DNA of 17,976 bases from contig CAKRJM010000018.1 in assembly GCA_934351765.1 (NCBI GenBank), positions 1 through 17,976 on the forward strand, written 5' to 3'. Within the stretch, counting starts at the first letter, position 1. Each line of letters opens with the position of its first letter. The notes below the pieces were generated by a model that saw only the letters and a list, made by a program, of their open reading frames with translations, did no database searches and was not told where the DNA came from. The DNA is from an uncultured Lachnospiraceae bacterium (GTDB lineage: Bacteria > Bacillota > Clostridia > Lachnospirales > Lachnospiraceae). Of the stretch, positions 1 to 7,759 are shown piece after piece. A program made the translations under genes and the position numbers.

Positions 1-71
1 ATGGCCTCAAATAATTCCATGGTCTTTTTTGCCATTCTTCCCTTTGCCAGGGCAAATGTCAGATATCTCAT
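1..71 (-). CDS. hisG: ATP phosphoribosyltransferase catalytic subunit HisG, N-terminal fragment
   Basis: This is the first 23 codons of a gene that runs off the left edge. The visible protein begins MRYLTFALAKGRMAKKTMEL, matching the start of HisG, which joins ATP to PRPP in the first step of histidine biosynthesis. The ALAKGR segment is typical of the family. Its ATG overlaps the hisZ stop codon in an ATGA arrangement, so translation is probably coupled. A neighbouring hisZ implies the short-form HisG, which needs HisZ for activity and feedback control; that is family knowledge, because the rest of the protein is outside the window. A larger his operon probably continues to the left. Confidence 0.85.
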   Translation of the reverse strand, partial: MRYLTFALAKGRMAKKTMELFEA

Positions 72-1312
72 CACTCTGCCTCCTCATCATCGGTATCATC
101 ACTCCCCGGCTCATACCGGTATAAGGTTCCTTCTTTTAAGTAATACAGGATCGTGATGTCGTTCCGGTCACGGTAGGCCAGATATTCCGATAAGGGCCTC
201 TGGTCCCCGCGGCGAATCATCTGGAGGTTGGTTCCCTCCTCCCGCAGTGCTCTTGCATGGGCGATGGCGGACTGCTGCTCTTCTTTTTCATAAAGAAGAA
301 CGGCATCGGTCTTCGGTGTGTCTACCTGGATCTTCTGTCTGGACAGAGCTGCCAGAAGGCCGTCGATGGATATGGAGAAGCCGACAGAGGGCGCATCCTT
401 TCCGAACTGGCGCATCAGTCCGTCATAGCGGCCGCCGGATACGATGGGCTCACCCATGCCGAAGGTCACGCCGCGGAAGATGATTCCGGTATAATATTTA
501 TATTTTCCAAGCATGCCCAGATCAAAGGATACATAATCGGAAAGTCCGTAATACCCGAGAATCCGGTACAGGTTTTCCAGCCGTCTGATGGCGGCAAGGC
601 AGCGGGGATTATTCGTCATGGAACGGGCCGTCTCGATGACCTCCACCGGTCCGAACAGGTCCGGAAGCTTTAAAAACAGGTCGGAAAGTGCTTTCGAAAG
701 CTTCTGTTCGGAAACAAGCTCCTCTACACCAAAGAAGTTCTTCTCCTCGATCAGCTCCCGGAGCTGCTCCTCGGTTTCCGTGGAAAGTCCGGCCTCTTCC
801 ACCAGGCCGTTGAAAAATTCCACCTGGCCGATATCCACCTGGAAGTCCCTGAGGCCTGCAGATTTTAAGGAATCAATGGTCATGGCAATGATCTCTGCAT
901 CGGCATCGCTGGTATCGTCTCCGATGAGCTCGGCACCCTGAACGGTCGCTTCCTTTAAGCGTCCCTGATAGCTGCTGTAATTGATAAAGGTATTCGCCAG
1001 ATAGCTTAAGCGGATCGGCAGATTCTCATCCGTATAATATTTTGCCGCACAGCGGGCCACCGGCGGAGTCATATCAGGCCGGAGCACCAGGGTATTGCCT
1101 TCCCGGTCAAAAAATTTATACAGCTCTCTGGAATCCACGCTTCCGCGCTCTTTATTAAAAATATCAAAAAATTCAAAGGAAGGGGTCTGAAGCTCGTCAT
1201 AGCCGTATTGCTTTAAGATCCTCCGGATCCGTCCCTCGATTACCAGCTTTCTTGCATATTCCTTCTGATAAACGTCTCTTACGCCCTCCGGGGTGTGCAG
1301 TAACTGTTTCAT
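71..1312 (-). CDS. hisZ: ATP phosphoribosyltransferase regulatory subunit HisZ
   Basis: This 413-residue protein resembles histidyl-tRNA synthetase but lacks tRNA charging. HisZ assembles with short-form HisG to make an active, histidine-inhibited ATP phosphoribosyltransferase in the cytosol. Visible class II synthetase-like elements are TPEGVRDV near residue 8, a motif-2-like segment LVLRPDMTPPVAR near residue 75, and YYTGIIFRG followed by a GGRYDGL segment near residues 273-300. The HisRS anticodon-binding domain is absent or reduced, as expected from length and content. The ATG has AGGAGA 6 bases upstream. The protein ends in an unusual acidic tail (SDDTDDEEAE). It is co-transcribed with hisG from a consensus promoter just upstream. 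True HisRS is the alternative, but the hisG neighbour and the reduced C-terminus argue against it. Confidence 0.93.
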   Translation of the reverse strand: MKQLLHTPEGVRDVYQKEYARKLVIEGRIRRILKQYGYDELQTPSFEFFDIFNKERGSVDSRELYKFFDREGNTLVLRPDMTPPVARCAAKYYTDENLPIRLSYLANTFINYSSYQGRLKEATVQGAELIGDDTSDADAEIIAMTIDSLKSAGLRDFQVDIGQVEFFNGLVEEAGLSTETEEQLRELIEEKNFFGVEELVSEQKLSKALSDLFLKLPDLFGPVEVIETARSMTNNPRCLAAIRRLENLYRILGYYGLSDYVSFDLGMLGKYKYYTGIIFRGVTFGMGEPIVSGGRYDGLMRQFGKDAPSVGFSISIDGLLAALSRQKIQVDTPKTDAVLLYEKEEQQSAIAHARALREEGTNLQMIRRGDQRPLSEYLAYRDRNDITILYYLKEGTLYRYEPGSDDTDDEEAE

Positions 1313-1367
1313 AATGTTCTCCTATACTTTATCATGGTAACGTGATACTAGATTAGCAAACAAAAAC

Positions 1368-1396
1368 ATTATACAGGCAGAACCGGATTTTGTCAA
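1368..1396 (-). promoter_or_regulatory. Sigma-A promoter of hisZG
   Basis: On the minus strand, TTGACA (1391-1396) and TATAAT (1368-1373) are separated by exactly 17 bases, a perfect match to the housekeeping consensus. The -35 box includes the stop codon of recU (TGA, 1393-1395), so the his genes gain their own promoter with no intergenic spacer upstream. The expected transcript start near 1361 leaves a leader of about 50 bases, too short for a T-box or a peptide attenuator. Confidence 0.85.
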
Positions 1397-1926
1397 TCTC
1401 TGCTTTCCAGATCTTTCTGAAGCATTTCCAGATAATGGATCAGTGTTCCGTTTTTGACGGTGACCTGGTAGCTTTGATCCAGCTCCTCATAGGTAAAGCT
1501 CTTCCGCCCTCCGTTTTTTCCACGGTTCCACCATCGTAAAATATCCCGGAACGGAACGTAGTACACCTCCTGAAGAGCCGTAAAATCCAGCAGGATAAAG
1601 GCGATCCCTCCCTGCTTTTCAAAGGCCTCCATGAAGGTGATCTGGTGTTCGTGGATATTCTGGAGAGGAAAGGTGGTTACGGCCGATTCCTTCGCATCAA
1701 AGCAGACCGGAATCCCCTGAACGGCGCCAATGTAATCCACGGTACTCTTCTGATCGAAATAGGCCAGGGTAATATGGCGGCTTTCCTTGTCGATCTGGAT
1801 AGGCTTTATGGGGGTCGGGATCTTCTGGATCAGAGCAAGTCCCGCCTCCGCATACCGTTCGTTGGTCACATTGACCAGCTCCTCCAGGGTGGAGCCGCGA
1901 AGTCCTCTGCTATTCCACGTTGCCAT
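1393..1926 (-). CDS. recU: Holliday junction resolvase RecU
   Basis: RecU cleaves four-way DNA junctions during recombination and repair in Firmicutes. The 177-residue product has the family N-terminus (NSRGLRGSTLEELVNVTNERY), the KIPTPI segment near residue 35, and the nuclease core VDYIGAVQG followed by FDAKES. Asp64, Asp77 and Lys79 line up with the catalytic Asp, Glu and Lys of Bacillus RecU, with Asp replacing the usual Glu. The segment FPLQNIHEHQ near residues 86-95 is also family-typical. I chose the ATG at 1926, with GAGGTG just upstream, over a GTG four codons earlier. The start overlaps the rluC-like gene by 17 bases, so the two are probably translationally coupled. In Bacillus recU neighbours a penicillin-binding protein gene; that partner is not present here. 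Confidence 0.9.
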   Translation of the reverse strand: MATWNSRGLRGSTLEELVNVTNERYAEAGLALIQKIPTPIKPIQIDKESRHITLAYFDQKSTVDYIGAVQGIPVCFDAKESAVTTFPLQNIHEHQITFMEAFEKQGGIAFILLDFTALQEVYYVPFRDILRWWNRGKNGGRKSFTYEELDQSYQVTVKNGTLIHYLEMLQKDLESRD

Positions 1927-2932
1927 AAAGCACCTCACTTCGGTCGGATCGGTTTAAAAACGTCATGGCTTCCCCTTTTATCACTGCGGCAAAGACCTTC
2001 GGGATCGGATCCGCAAACGTTTTTCCGGAAAGTCCCGAAAGAGCACCGGAAAGAACCGGAAAGGTCATCTTCCAGGCATGAAGGAGCTGGAAGCGCACGC
2101 CGTAACTTTCCCGGAGGCGGCGGTTTCTCATCAGATCACCGTACTTGGGATCTCCCAGGACCGGATGGCCGATGGAGGCCAGATGAGCCCGGATCTGATG
2201 GCTTTTTCCGGTGACCAGCTCCACCCTTAATAAGGTGCTGTCTGCACTGTGCGCCAGCGGCTCATAGACTGTACAGATGGGACTGGAATCCTGGACTGCA
2301 TGCTCCAGGATCGTCACCTGATTGGATGTCTCATCCTTGGAAAGATAGCCCTCCAGTCTGGTGCCATGCGTGATCTGCCCCTTTACCAGACACAGATAAT
2401 ATTTTCCCACGGTTCGCTCCCGAAACAGCTCCGATAAGGCACGCAGCGCCGTCAAGGTCTTTCCGGCGGTGATCAGTCCGCTGGTGTTCCGATCCAGCCG
2501 GTTGCAGACCGAAGGCTGTACACTGCGGAGCGTTTCGGCAGTGACAGAACCGTTCCGAAGAAGATATCCGGTCAAATATTCCACCATGGAAGGCTCGTTT
2601 CCCCCGGAACGCTGAGAAAGAATACCCGCCGGTTTATGAAGAAACAGAACCTGATCATCTTCATAAATCACCGAAAGCTCCATGTTCGGATACGCCGGCG
2701 CCTGAGCGGCCTGCTTTCGGAACTTTTCGATGGTCTCCTCCGCAAGAAACAGTCGGATCACATCGCCCTCACAGAGCCGTTCATTTCCCTCGCATTTCTT
2801 TCCGTTGCAGGTAATATTCTTTTTTCGGAACATCTTGTAAAAAAAGCTTTTGGGCGCAAGAGCCATATAATTCTGGAGATATTTATCCAGACGGCCTCCG
2901 GCTTCGGACGCCCCGATCACAAGTTCACGCAT
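1910..2932 (-). CDS. RluA/RluC-family rRNA pseudouridine synthase
   Basis: The 340-residue protein has an S4 RNA-binding domain (about residues 1-65, GGRLDKYLQNYM and KKNITCNGKK) followed by an RluA-type catalytic domain. The active-site motif NRLDRNTSGL at residues 144-153 places the catalytic aspartate at Asp147. Other family signatures are VLFLHKPAGI near residue 95, the VGKYYLCLVKG strand, and the SHQIRAHLASIGHPVLGDPKYG block near residue 250. Such enzymes isomerise uridines in 23S rRNA. The exact target site (RluC, RluD or RluA type) cannot be told from sequence alone. It sits between an unidentified membrane protein gene (35 bases upstream) and recU (overlapping) and is probably co-transcribed with both. 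Confidence 0.92.
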   Translation of the reverse strand: MRELVIGASEAGGRLDKYLQNYMALAPKSFFYKMFRKKNITCNGKKCEGNERLCEGDVIRLFLAEETIEKFRKQAAQAPAYPNMELSVIYEDDQVLFLHKPAGILSQRSGGNEPSMVEYLTGYLLRNGSVTAETLRSVQPSVCNRLDRNTSGLITAGKTLTALRALSELFRERTVGKYYLCLVKGQITHGTRLEGYLSKDETSNQVTILEHAVQDSSPICTVYEPLAHSADSTLLRVELVTGKSHQIRAHLASIGHPVLGDPKYGDLMRNRRLRESYGVRFQLLHAWKMTFPVLSGALSGLSGKTFADPIPKVFAAVIKGEAMTFLNRSDRSEVLYGNVE

Positions 2933-2967
2933 GAATACTTCCGTCCTTTTTCTGTGGATTTTCCGGA

Positions 2968-3525
2968 TTACATGGAATATACCAGGAAATCATACCGCTT
3001 TTTCTCCAGCTCTTTCCGTACTTCCTCGGATTCCGGCGCGGCAATCCCCTTTACCCGCTTTAAAAAGGCATCATAATCCGTAAACAGCTGGATCTTTCCG
3101 TAGATCCCAACGCTTTTTAACAGACCGTTCACATCCCGTTCCGACTGTTTTACATCGATTTTTTTCAATGCGGTGTAGCCGACAATCCCGTGCTCCGAAA
3201 AGACTGCTGCCTGAATGGGCACCAGCTTCTGGTTTGCAGTAACGATCATGTCACAGGCCGTCACGTTATCGCCTGTCACCTCTGCAAACCGGCGGTATTC
3301 CGCTTTCTTTAAGGGCAGCCCCTTGGAGCGGGCAACAATATTCACCGCAAAGGTGGCAGCCGGCAGCACAGAGCAGATTGCTCCCACTGTAAAAATATTC
3401 TTTCTGGTTCCTGTCAGGCAGATTCCCAGGATCAGCGCCCCGAAAACCAGGACGCAGCAGCCGGCGCACAGTAAGATCTGCTGCCGGAGTTTCTTCATTC
3501 CGTAACCATAGTCTCCTCTGTTCAT
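2968..3525 (-). CDS. Unidentified two-helix membrane protein
   Basis: I do not recognise this family. Two hydrophobic segments near the N-terminus (ILLCAGCCVLVFGALILGICL, then IFTVGAICSVLPAATFAVNIV) form a probable helical hairpin, followed by about 110 soluble residues that end in a charged stretch (ESEEVRKELEKKRYDF). The soluble part contains an NQKLVPIQAAVFSEHGIVGYT segment with alternating beta-like pattern. The start is uncertain. An ATG at 3546 overlaps the preceding gene, the ATG at 3525 (MNRGDYGYG, used here) avoids overlap, and the ATG at 3498 (MKKLRQQ) sits 13 bases after GGAG. The gene lies directly behind the beta-CASP hydrolase gene and ahead of the pseudouridine synthase, so it is probably co-expressed with them. 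No function is proposed. Confidence 0.75.
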   Translation of the reverse strand: MNRGDYGYGMKKLRQQILLCAGCCVLVFGALILGICLTGTRKNIFTVGAICSVLPAATFAVNIVARSKGLPLKKAEYRRFAEVTGDNVTACDMIVTANQKLVPIQAAVFSEHGIVGYTALKKIDVKQSERDVNGLLKSVGIYGKIQLFTDYDAFLKRVKGIAAPESEEVRKELEKKRYDFLVYSM

Positions 3526-3533
3526 GGTATCTG

Positions 3534-5138
3534 TTATCTCTCCCATTTATCACATAGCATATTGATCTGATCGGCCATCTTGGCCAGATCCTTGTTGGCA
3601 CCGCCCTCGTTTTTCCGGATCACACTCATGAGGCGTTCTCCGGCCGCCACCAGACGGGCAAAAACAGTAGCCGCTTTTTTGGCCTTCGGCTTTGTTTTTC
3701 GGATCACGATAGGCTCTGCTTCCCTGCTCCAGCACTTCTCTAAAAGATCATAAGCCGCCCCGCTGTAAGGCGCTTCGGCATCATAGCCGTACTCCTCCCT
3801 CAGACATGCCGCAAAGCTTTCGCAGACCTGATCCTCACCGTGAACCACAAAGACCTTTTCCGGTTTGTCCCGGAAGGCATTGATCCAGGTAAGCAGACCG
3901 TTTTTATCCGCGTGTCCGCTGATTCCGTCCAGACGGCAGATCCTTGCCTTTACCTCGATCACTTCGCCAAAGAGCCGTACCGTCTGGGCACCCTCCAGCA
4001 GTGACCTTCCCAGCGTTCCCGCCGACTGGTAGCCCACAAACAGGATGGTACATTCCGGCCGCCACAGATTATGCTTCAGATGATGACGGATCCGGCCGGC
4101 CTCGCACATACCGGAAGCCGATAGAATCACCTTCGGCTCGGAGTCAAAATTGATCTGCTTGGAATCGTCACTGGTGACAGAAACCTGTAATCCCGGAAAC
4201 TGGATCGGATTGATCCCCTGATTCAGAAGCTCCGTGGCTTCTTCATCAAAGCAGCTGTATTTATGACGGTCAAAGATACTGGTGGCCTCTACCGCCAGCG
4301 GACTGTCCACATAAACCTTGAAATCCCCATGTCCATGGATCAGATGCTCGGCCTTGATCTTCCGGAGAAAATACAGCATTTCCTGCGTACGTCCCACGGC
4401 AAAGGACGGGATCACCACATTTCCGCCCCGGTCAAAGGTTTCCTGAATGATTTTGGAAAGCTCCTTTATATAGTCCACCCTGACTGCCGAATGGACCCGG
4501 TCGCCATAGGTGGATTCCATGATCACAAAATCGGCGCTGTCCAGATACTGGGGATCACGGATCAGCGGCTGATCCAGATTTCCCACATCTCCGGAGAAGA
4601 CGACCTTCCGCTCCTCGGTTCCTTCTGTCAGCCACAGCTCGATGCTGGCGGAGCCGAGCAGATGGCCCACATCGGAAAAACGCGCCCGGATTCCGGGGAA
4701 GAGCTCAATGATCTCCTTATAATCACAGGGCACCAGCTGTTCCAGAAGCCCCACCGCATCCTCCATCGTATACAGAGGAATATATTCCGGTCCGCCGGAG
4801 CGCTTTGCCTTCCGGTTTCGCCACTCGGCCTCGAATTCCTGGATATGGGCACTGTCACGCAGCATGATCCGGCAGAGGTCACAGGTCGCGGTGGTGGAGT
4901 AAACCGGTCCGCGGAAGCCCTTCGCATAAAGAAGCGGGAGCAGTCCCGAATGATCGATGTGGGCATGGGTTAAAAGCACCGCATCCACCTCCGAAGCCGG
5001 AACCGGGATTTCCTGATTTTCAAAAACATCCTCGCCCTGCTCCATACCACAGTCAATGAGAAGATTTTTTCCGGCTGCCCGCACCATATGACAGCTTCCG
5101 GTTACTTCATGATCCGCACCAATGAATATCAGTTCCAT
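3534..5138 (-). CDS. Beta-CASP metallo-beta-lactamase-fold hydrolase, probable ribonuclease
   Basis: This 534-residue protein has all signatures of the beta-CASP nucleic-acid hydrolases related to CPSF73. These are the zinc motif THAHIDH (residues 57-63), His159 (DVGHLLGSAS), Asp184 (SGDVG), motif A Glu208 (MESTYGDR), motif B (SASGMCEAGRIRHH, 340-353), motif C His409 (SGHADKNG), and a late VHGED near 432. By family it should cut or trim RNA, although the substrate is unknown. A C-terminal extension after about residue 475 is lysine-rich and helical (KTKPKAKKAA) and lies beyond the usual fold. The ATG at 5138 has AAAGGAGG seven bases upstream; a GTG two codons earlier is less likely. It is not RNase J, whose motif set and length differ. 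Confidence 0.9.
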   Translation of the reverse strand: MELIFIGADHEVTGSCHMVRAAGKNLLIDCGMEQGEDVFENQEIPVPASEVDAVLLTHAHIDHSGLLPLLYAKGFRGPVYSTTATCDLCRIMLRDSAHIQEFEAEWRNRKAKRSGGPEYIPLYTMEDAVGLLEQLVPCDYKEIIELFPGIRARFSDVGHLLGSASIELWLTEGTEERKVVFSGDVGNLDQPLIRDPQYLDSADFVIMESTYGDRVHSAVRVDYIKELSKIIQETFDRGGNVVIPSFAVGRTQEMLYFLRKIKAEHLIHGHGDFKVYVDSPLAVEATSIFDRHKYSCFDEEATELLNQGINPIQFPGLQVSVTSDDSKQINFDSEPKVILSASGMCEAGRIRHHLKHNLWRPECTILFVGYQSAGTLGRSLLEGAQTVRLFGEVIEVKARICRLDGISGHADKNGLLTWINAFRDKPEKVFVVHGEDQVCESFAACLREEYGYDAEAPYSGAAYDLLEKCWSREAEPIVIRKTKPKAKKAATVFARLVAAGERLMSVIRKNEGGANKDLAKMADQINMLCDKWER

Positions 5139-5187
5139 AAACACGCCTCCTTTTAGGAATCCTTATGAATGCTGTTAATGCATACTG

Positions 5188-7095
5188 TTATGATTTCTTT
5201 TTATGAACATTCCGAATGGTCTTTTTCTTTCCGGAACGAACTGCGTTTTCCCGCTTACAGGCATTCCTGCCAGTATGCCCGCTTCGTCCCTCTGCTCTTG
5301 TGTTCTCCGGCCGGATCAGACATTTCGGACCGTACCCGATAAGATCCGTCCGCCCGGCCGTTTCCAGTGCCTCCATGACAAGGGGACGGTTTTTGGGCAG
5401 CCGGTACTGCATGAGTGCCCGCTGCATGGCCTTCTCATGGGGATTTTTCGGCACATAGACCGGCTCCATGGTCCGCGGATCCAGTCCCGTATAATACATA
5501 CAGGTGGAAAGGGTTGAGGGTGTCGGATAAAAGTCCTGGACCTGCTCCGGGGTATGATTGATGTCCCGCAGGTATTCCGCCAGACGAATGGCTTCTTTCA
5601 TGGTCGAGCCGGGGTGAGACGACATGAGATAGGGAACCAGATACTGCTTTTTCCCAAGCTGCTCATTCATCTTCCGGTATTTCTCCGCAAAGGACAGATA
5701 AACACCTGCCTCCGGTTTTCCCATGTACTTTAATACCTGGGGAGAAATATGTTCGGGAGCAACCTTTAACTGGCCGCTGATATGATACTGGCAAAGCTCC
5801 CTTAAAAAGGTCTCGTCCTTATCTGCCATAACATAATCAAACCGGATTCCGGACCGGATGAAAACCTTTTTCACACCGGGAACCGCCCGCAGCTTCCGAA
5901 GCAGCTTCAGATAATCCTGATGGCTCACCCGGAGGTTTTTGCATGGCGACGGAAAGAGACACTGGCGGTCGGGACAGGTTCCCACCCTCAGCTGATTTTC
6001 GCAGGAGGGCGCCCGAAAATCGGCAGTAGGCCCACCCACATCATGGATATAACCCTTGAAATCCGGTTCTCCGGTAAGGATTTCTGCCTCCTTCAGACTG
6101 GACTCATGGCTACTGGTCTGAACGATCCGTCCCTGATGAAAGGTCAGGGCGCAGAAGCTGCAGCTTCCGAAACAGCCCCGGTTGCTCACCAGACTGAATT
6201 TGATCTCGGAAAAAGCCGGGATCCCGCCGTCTTTATTGTACATAGGATGCCAGGTCCGCATATAGGGCAGATCGTAGACATCATCCATTTCCTGCTGCGA
6301 TAAAGGCTTTGCCGGCGGATTCTGGAGCACATACCCCCTCGTTCCGTAGCCTTCCGCCAGCCGTTTTCCACGGAAGGGATCTGTATTCCGGTACTGGATC
6401 CGGAAGCTTTCGGCATAGGCCCGCTTATCATCCTTCACCGTCTCATAATCGGGAAGCACGATCATCTCCGGATCATCGGGAAGCTCCTTCACATGACAGG
6501 CAGTTCCGGCAATATACGTAATCTCAGAAACCGGGAGTCCCGCTTCCAGTGCTTCGGCAATCTCCACCATGGAATGCTCGCCCATGCCGTAGCTTACCAG
6601 ATCTGCCTGGGAATCCATGAGCACCGAACGGCGGACTCTTCCCGACCAGTAATCATAATGGGCAAGACGGCGCAGGCTGGCCTCGATCCCGCCGACGATG
6701 ATGGGCACCTGCTTGTAGACCTTCCGGAGCAGGTTGCAGTACACGGTCACGGCATAATCCGGACGTTTTCCCATGACACCACCGGGCGTATAGGAATCGG
6801 TCTCCCGCCGTCTCTTGGATACCGAATAATGGTTCACCATGGAATCCATATTTCCGGCGCTTACCAAAAACGCAAGGCGGGGCTTTCCCAGGACCTGAAC
6901 GCTTTCTTCCTTCTTCCAATCCGGCTGGGCGATGATTCCGACCCGGTAGCCTCTGGATTCCAGGAGCCGGCTGATGATCGCCGGTCCGAAGGAGGGGTGG
7001 TCTACATAGGCATCACCGATCACATAAACGAAATCCAGCTCATCCCAGCCTCGTTTTTTCATATCTGCCCTGCTTACCGGGAGAAAATCCATCAT
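5188..7095 (-). CDS. YgiQ-family (UPF0313) radical SAM protein
   Basis: This 635-residue protein has the iron-sulphur binding motif CFGSCSFC (Cys308, Cys312, Cys315), preceded by a long N-terminal domain typical of YgiQ/UPF0313 proteins (FLPVSRADM at the start, FGPAIISRLLES, GGIEASLRR near residue 135). After the cluster come family blocks such as CENQLRVGTCPDRQCLFP, KVAPEHIS and YLMSSHPGST. The reaction catalysed by this family is not established to my knowledge. The tail after about residue 595 is very basic and low in complexity (SGKKKTIRNVHKKKS). The ATG chosen has GGAGG six bases upstream and lies one base after the stop codon of the HAD gene, so the two are almost certainly coupled. An in-frame upstream ATG at 7122 would overlap that gene and has no comparable support. 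Confidence 0.93.
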   Translation of the reverse strand: MMDFLPVSRADMKKRGWDELDFVYVIGDAYVDHPSFGPAIISRLLESRGYRVGIIAQPDWKKEESVQVLGKPRLAFLVSAGNMDSMVNHYSVSKRRRETDSYTPGGVMGKRPDYAVTVYCNLLRKVYKQVPIIVGGIEASLRRLAHYDYWSGRVRRSVLMDSQADLVSYGMGEHSMVEIAEALEAGLPVSEITYIAGTACHVKELPDDPEMIVLPDYETVKDDKRAYAESFRIQYRNTDPFRGKRLAEGYGTRGYVLQNPPAKPLSQQEMDDVYDLPYMRTWHPMYNKDGGIPAFSEIKFSLVSNRGCFGSCSFCALTFHQGRIVQTSSHESSLKEAEILTGEPDFKGYIHDVGGPTADFRAPSCENQLRVGTCPDRQCLFPSPCKNLRVSHQDYLKLLRKLRAVPGVKKVFIRSGIRFDYVMADKDETFLRELCQYHISGQLKVAPEHISPQVLKYMGKPEAGVYLSFAEKYRKMNEQLGKKQYLVPYLMSSHPGSTMKEAIRLAEYLRDINHTPEQVQDFYPTPSTLSTCMYYTGLDPRTMEPVYVPKNPHEKAMQRALMQYRLPKNRPLVMEALETAGRTDLIGYGPKCLIRPENTRAEGRSGHTGRNACKRENAVRSGKKKTIRNVHKKKS

Positions 7096-7096
7096 G

Positions 7097-7759
7097 TTAC
7101 GCCTCCAACTCGATCTCGGCATAGGACGTTAAAAATCCGTCTGCCAGTTCTTCTTTTTCCATGCGCATGGTACGGGAATATTCGTCATCCACGGCCCAGA
7201 CGGTCATGCCCGCCCGTTTTCCGGCCAAAATCCCAGCCGGAAGATCCTCCAGTACCAGACAGTTCTCCGGCAAAACAGAAATCTTTTCAGCTGCGAATAA
7301 ATAGACATCAGGAGAAGGCTTTCCCTTCGGGACCTGGCAGCCCACCACGACCGCATCAAACAGATCCCGCACACCATTGGCGCCGGTCACTGCTTCCACA
7401 AGCTCTCTGGAATTACTGGTGGCAATCCCGGTCCGGATCTGTTTCTGCTTCAGGCATTTTAAAAAGTCTTCCGCTCCCGGTTTTAATCGGATCTTATTCG
7501 AATACTGCTCCATGGCCATCTCATTCCAGCATGCCTTGATCTTATCCAGGCTCAGCGGAAGGGAAAACCGGTTCTGAAAATATGCGGCCGTCTCGGAAAA
7601 ACTCATGCCTTCGATTTCTTTCTGGAGATTTTCCGGAACGGTATAGCCGAATCGTCCCAGGAAATCCACATCAATTTCCTTCCACATACCCATGGAATCC
7701 ACCAGGGTTCCGTCCAGATCAAAGATTACTGCTTCTGTATGCTTTGGTAATTTCATCAT
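7097..7759 (-). CDS. HAD-superfamily phosphatase, beta-phosphoglucomutase-like
   Basis: This 220-residue HAD hydrolase has motif I FDLDGT (nucleophile Asp14, acid/base Asp16), motif II ATSNS (Thr114/Ser115), motif III Lys147 in GKPSPDVY, and motif IV LEDLPAG (Glu171-Asp172). The helical cap between residues 20 and 90 places it in the subfamily with beta-phosphoglucomutase and small sugar-phosphate phosphatases, so a phosphorylated metabolite is the likely substrate, identity unknown. The ATG at 7759 overlaps the rsmF-like stop codon as ATGA and has GGAG seven bases upstream, so I prefer it to a longer in-frame extension inside the upstream gene. One base separates its stop from the radical SAM gene. 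Confidence 0.88.
   Translation of the reverse strand: MMKLPKHTEAVIFDLDGTLVDSMGMWKEIDVDFLGRFGYTVPENLQKEIEGMSFSETAAYFQNRFSLPLSLDKIKACWNEMAMEQYSNKIRLKPGAEDFLKCLKQKQIRTGIATSNSRELVEAVTGANGVRDLFDAVVVGCQVPKGKPSPDVYLFAAEKISVLPENCLVLEDLPAGILAGKRAGMTVWAVDDEYSRTMRMEKEELADGFLTSYAEIELEA

Noticed and set aside
1313..1392. Possible T-box or histidine attenuator before hisZ
   Set aside because: The leader from the predicted start is only about 50 bases, with no long stem, histidine-rich leader peptide or terminator.
4263..4973. Plus-strand open frame of 236 codons opposite the beta-CASP gene
   Set aside because: It is a mirror frame of a well-supported gene and has no ribosome site or family resemblance.
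6493..7539. Long plus-strand open frame of 348 codons
   Set aside because: It lies antisense to the radical SAM and HAD genes, whose motifs are clear; its protein is compositionally odd with no recognisable domain.
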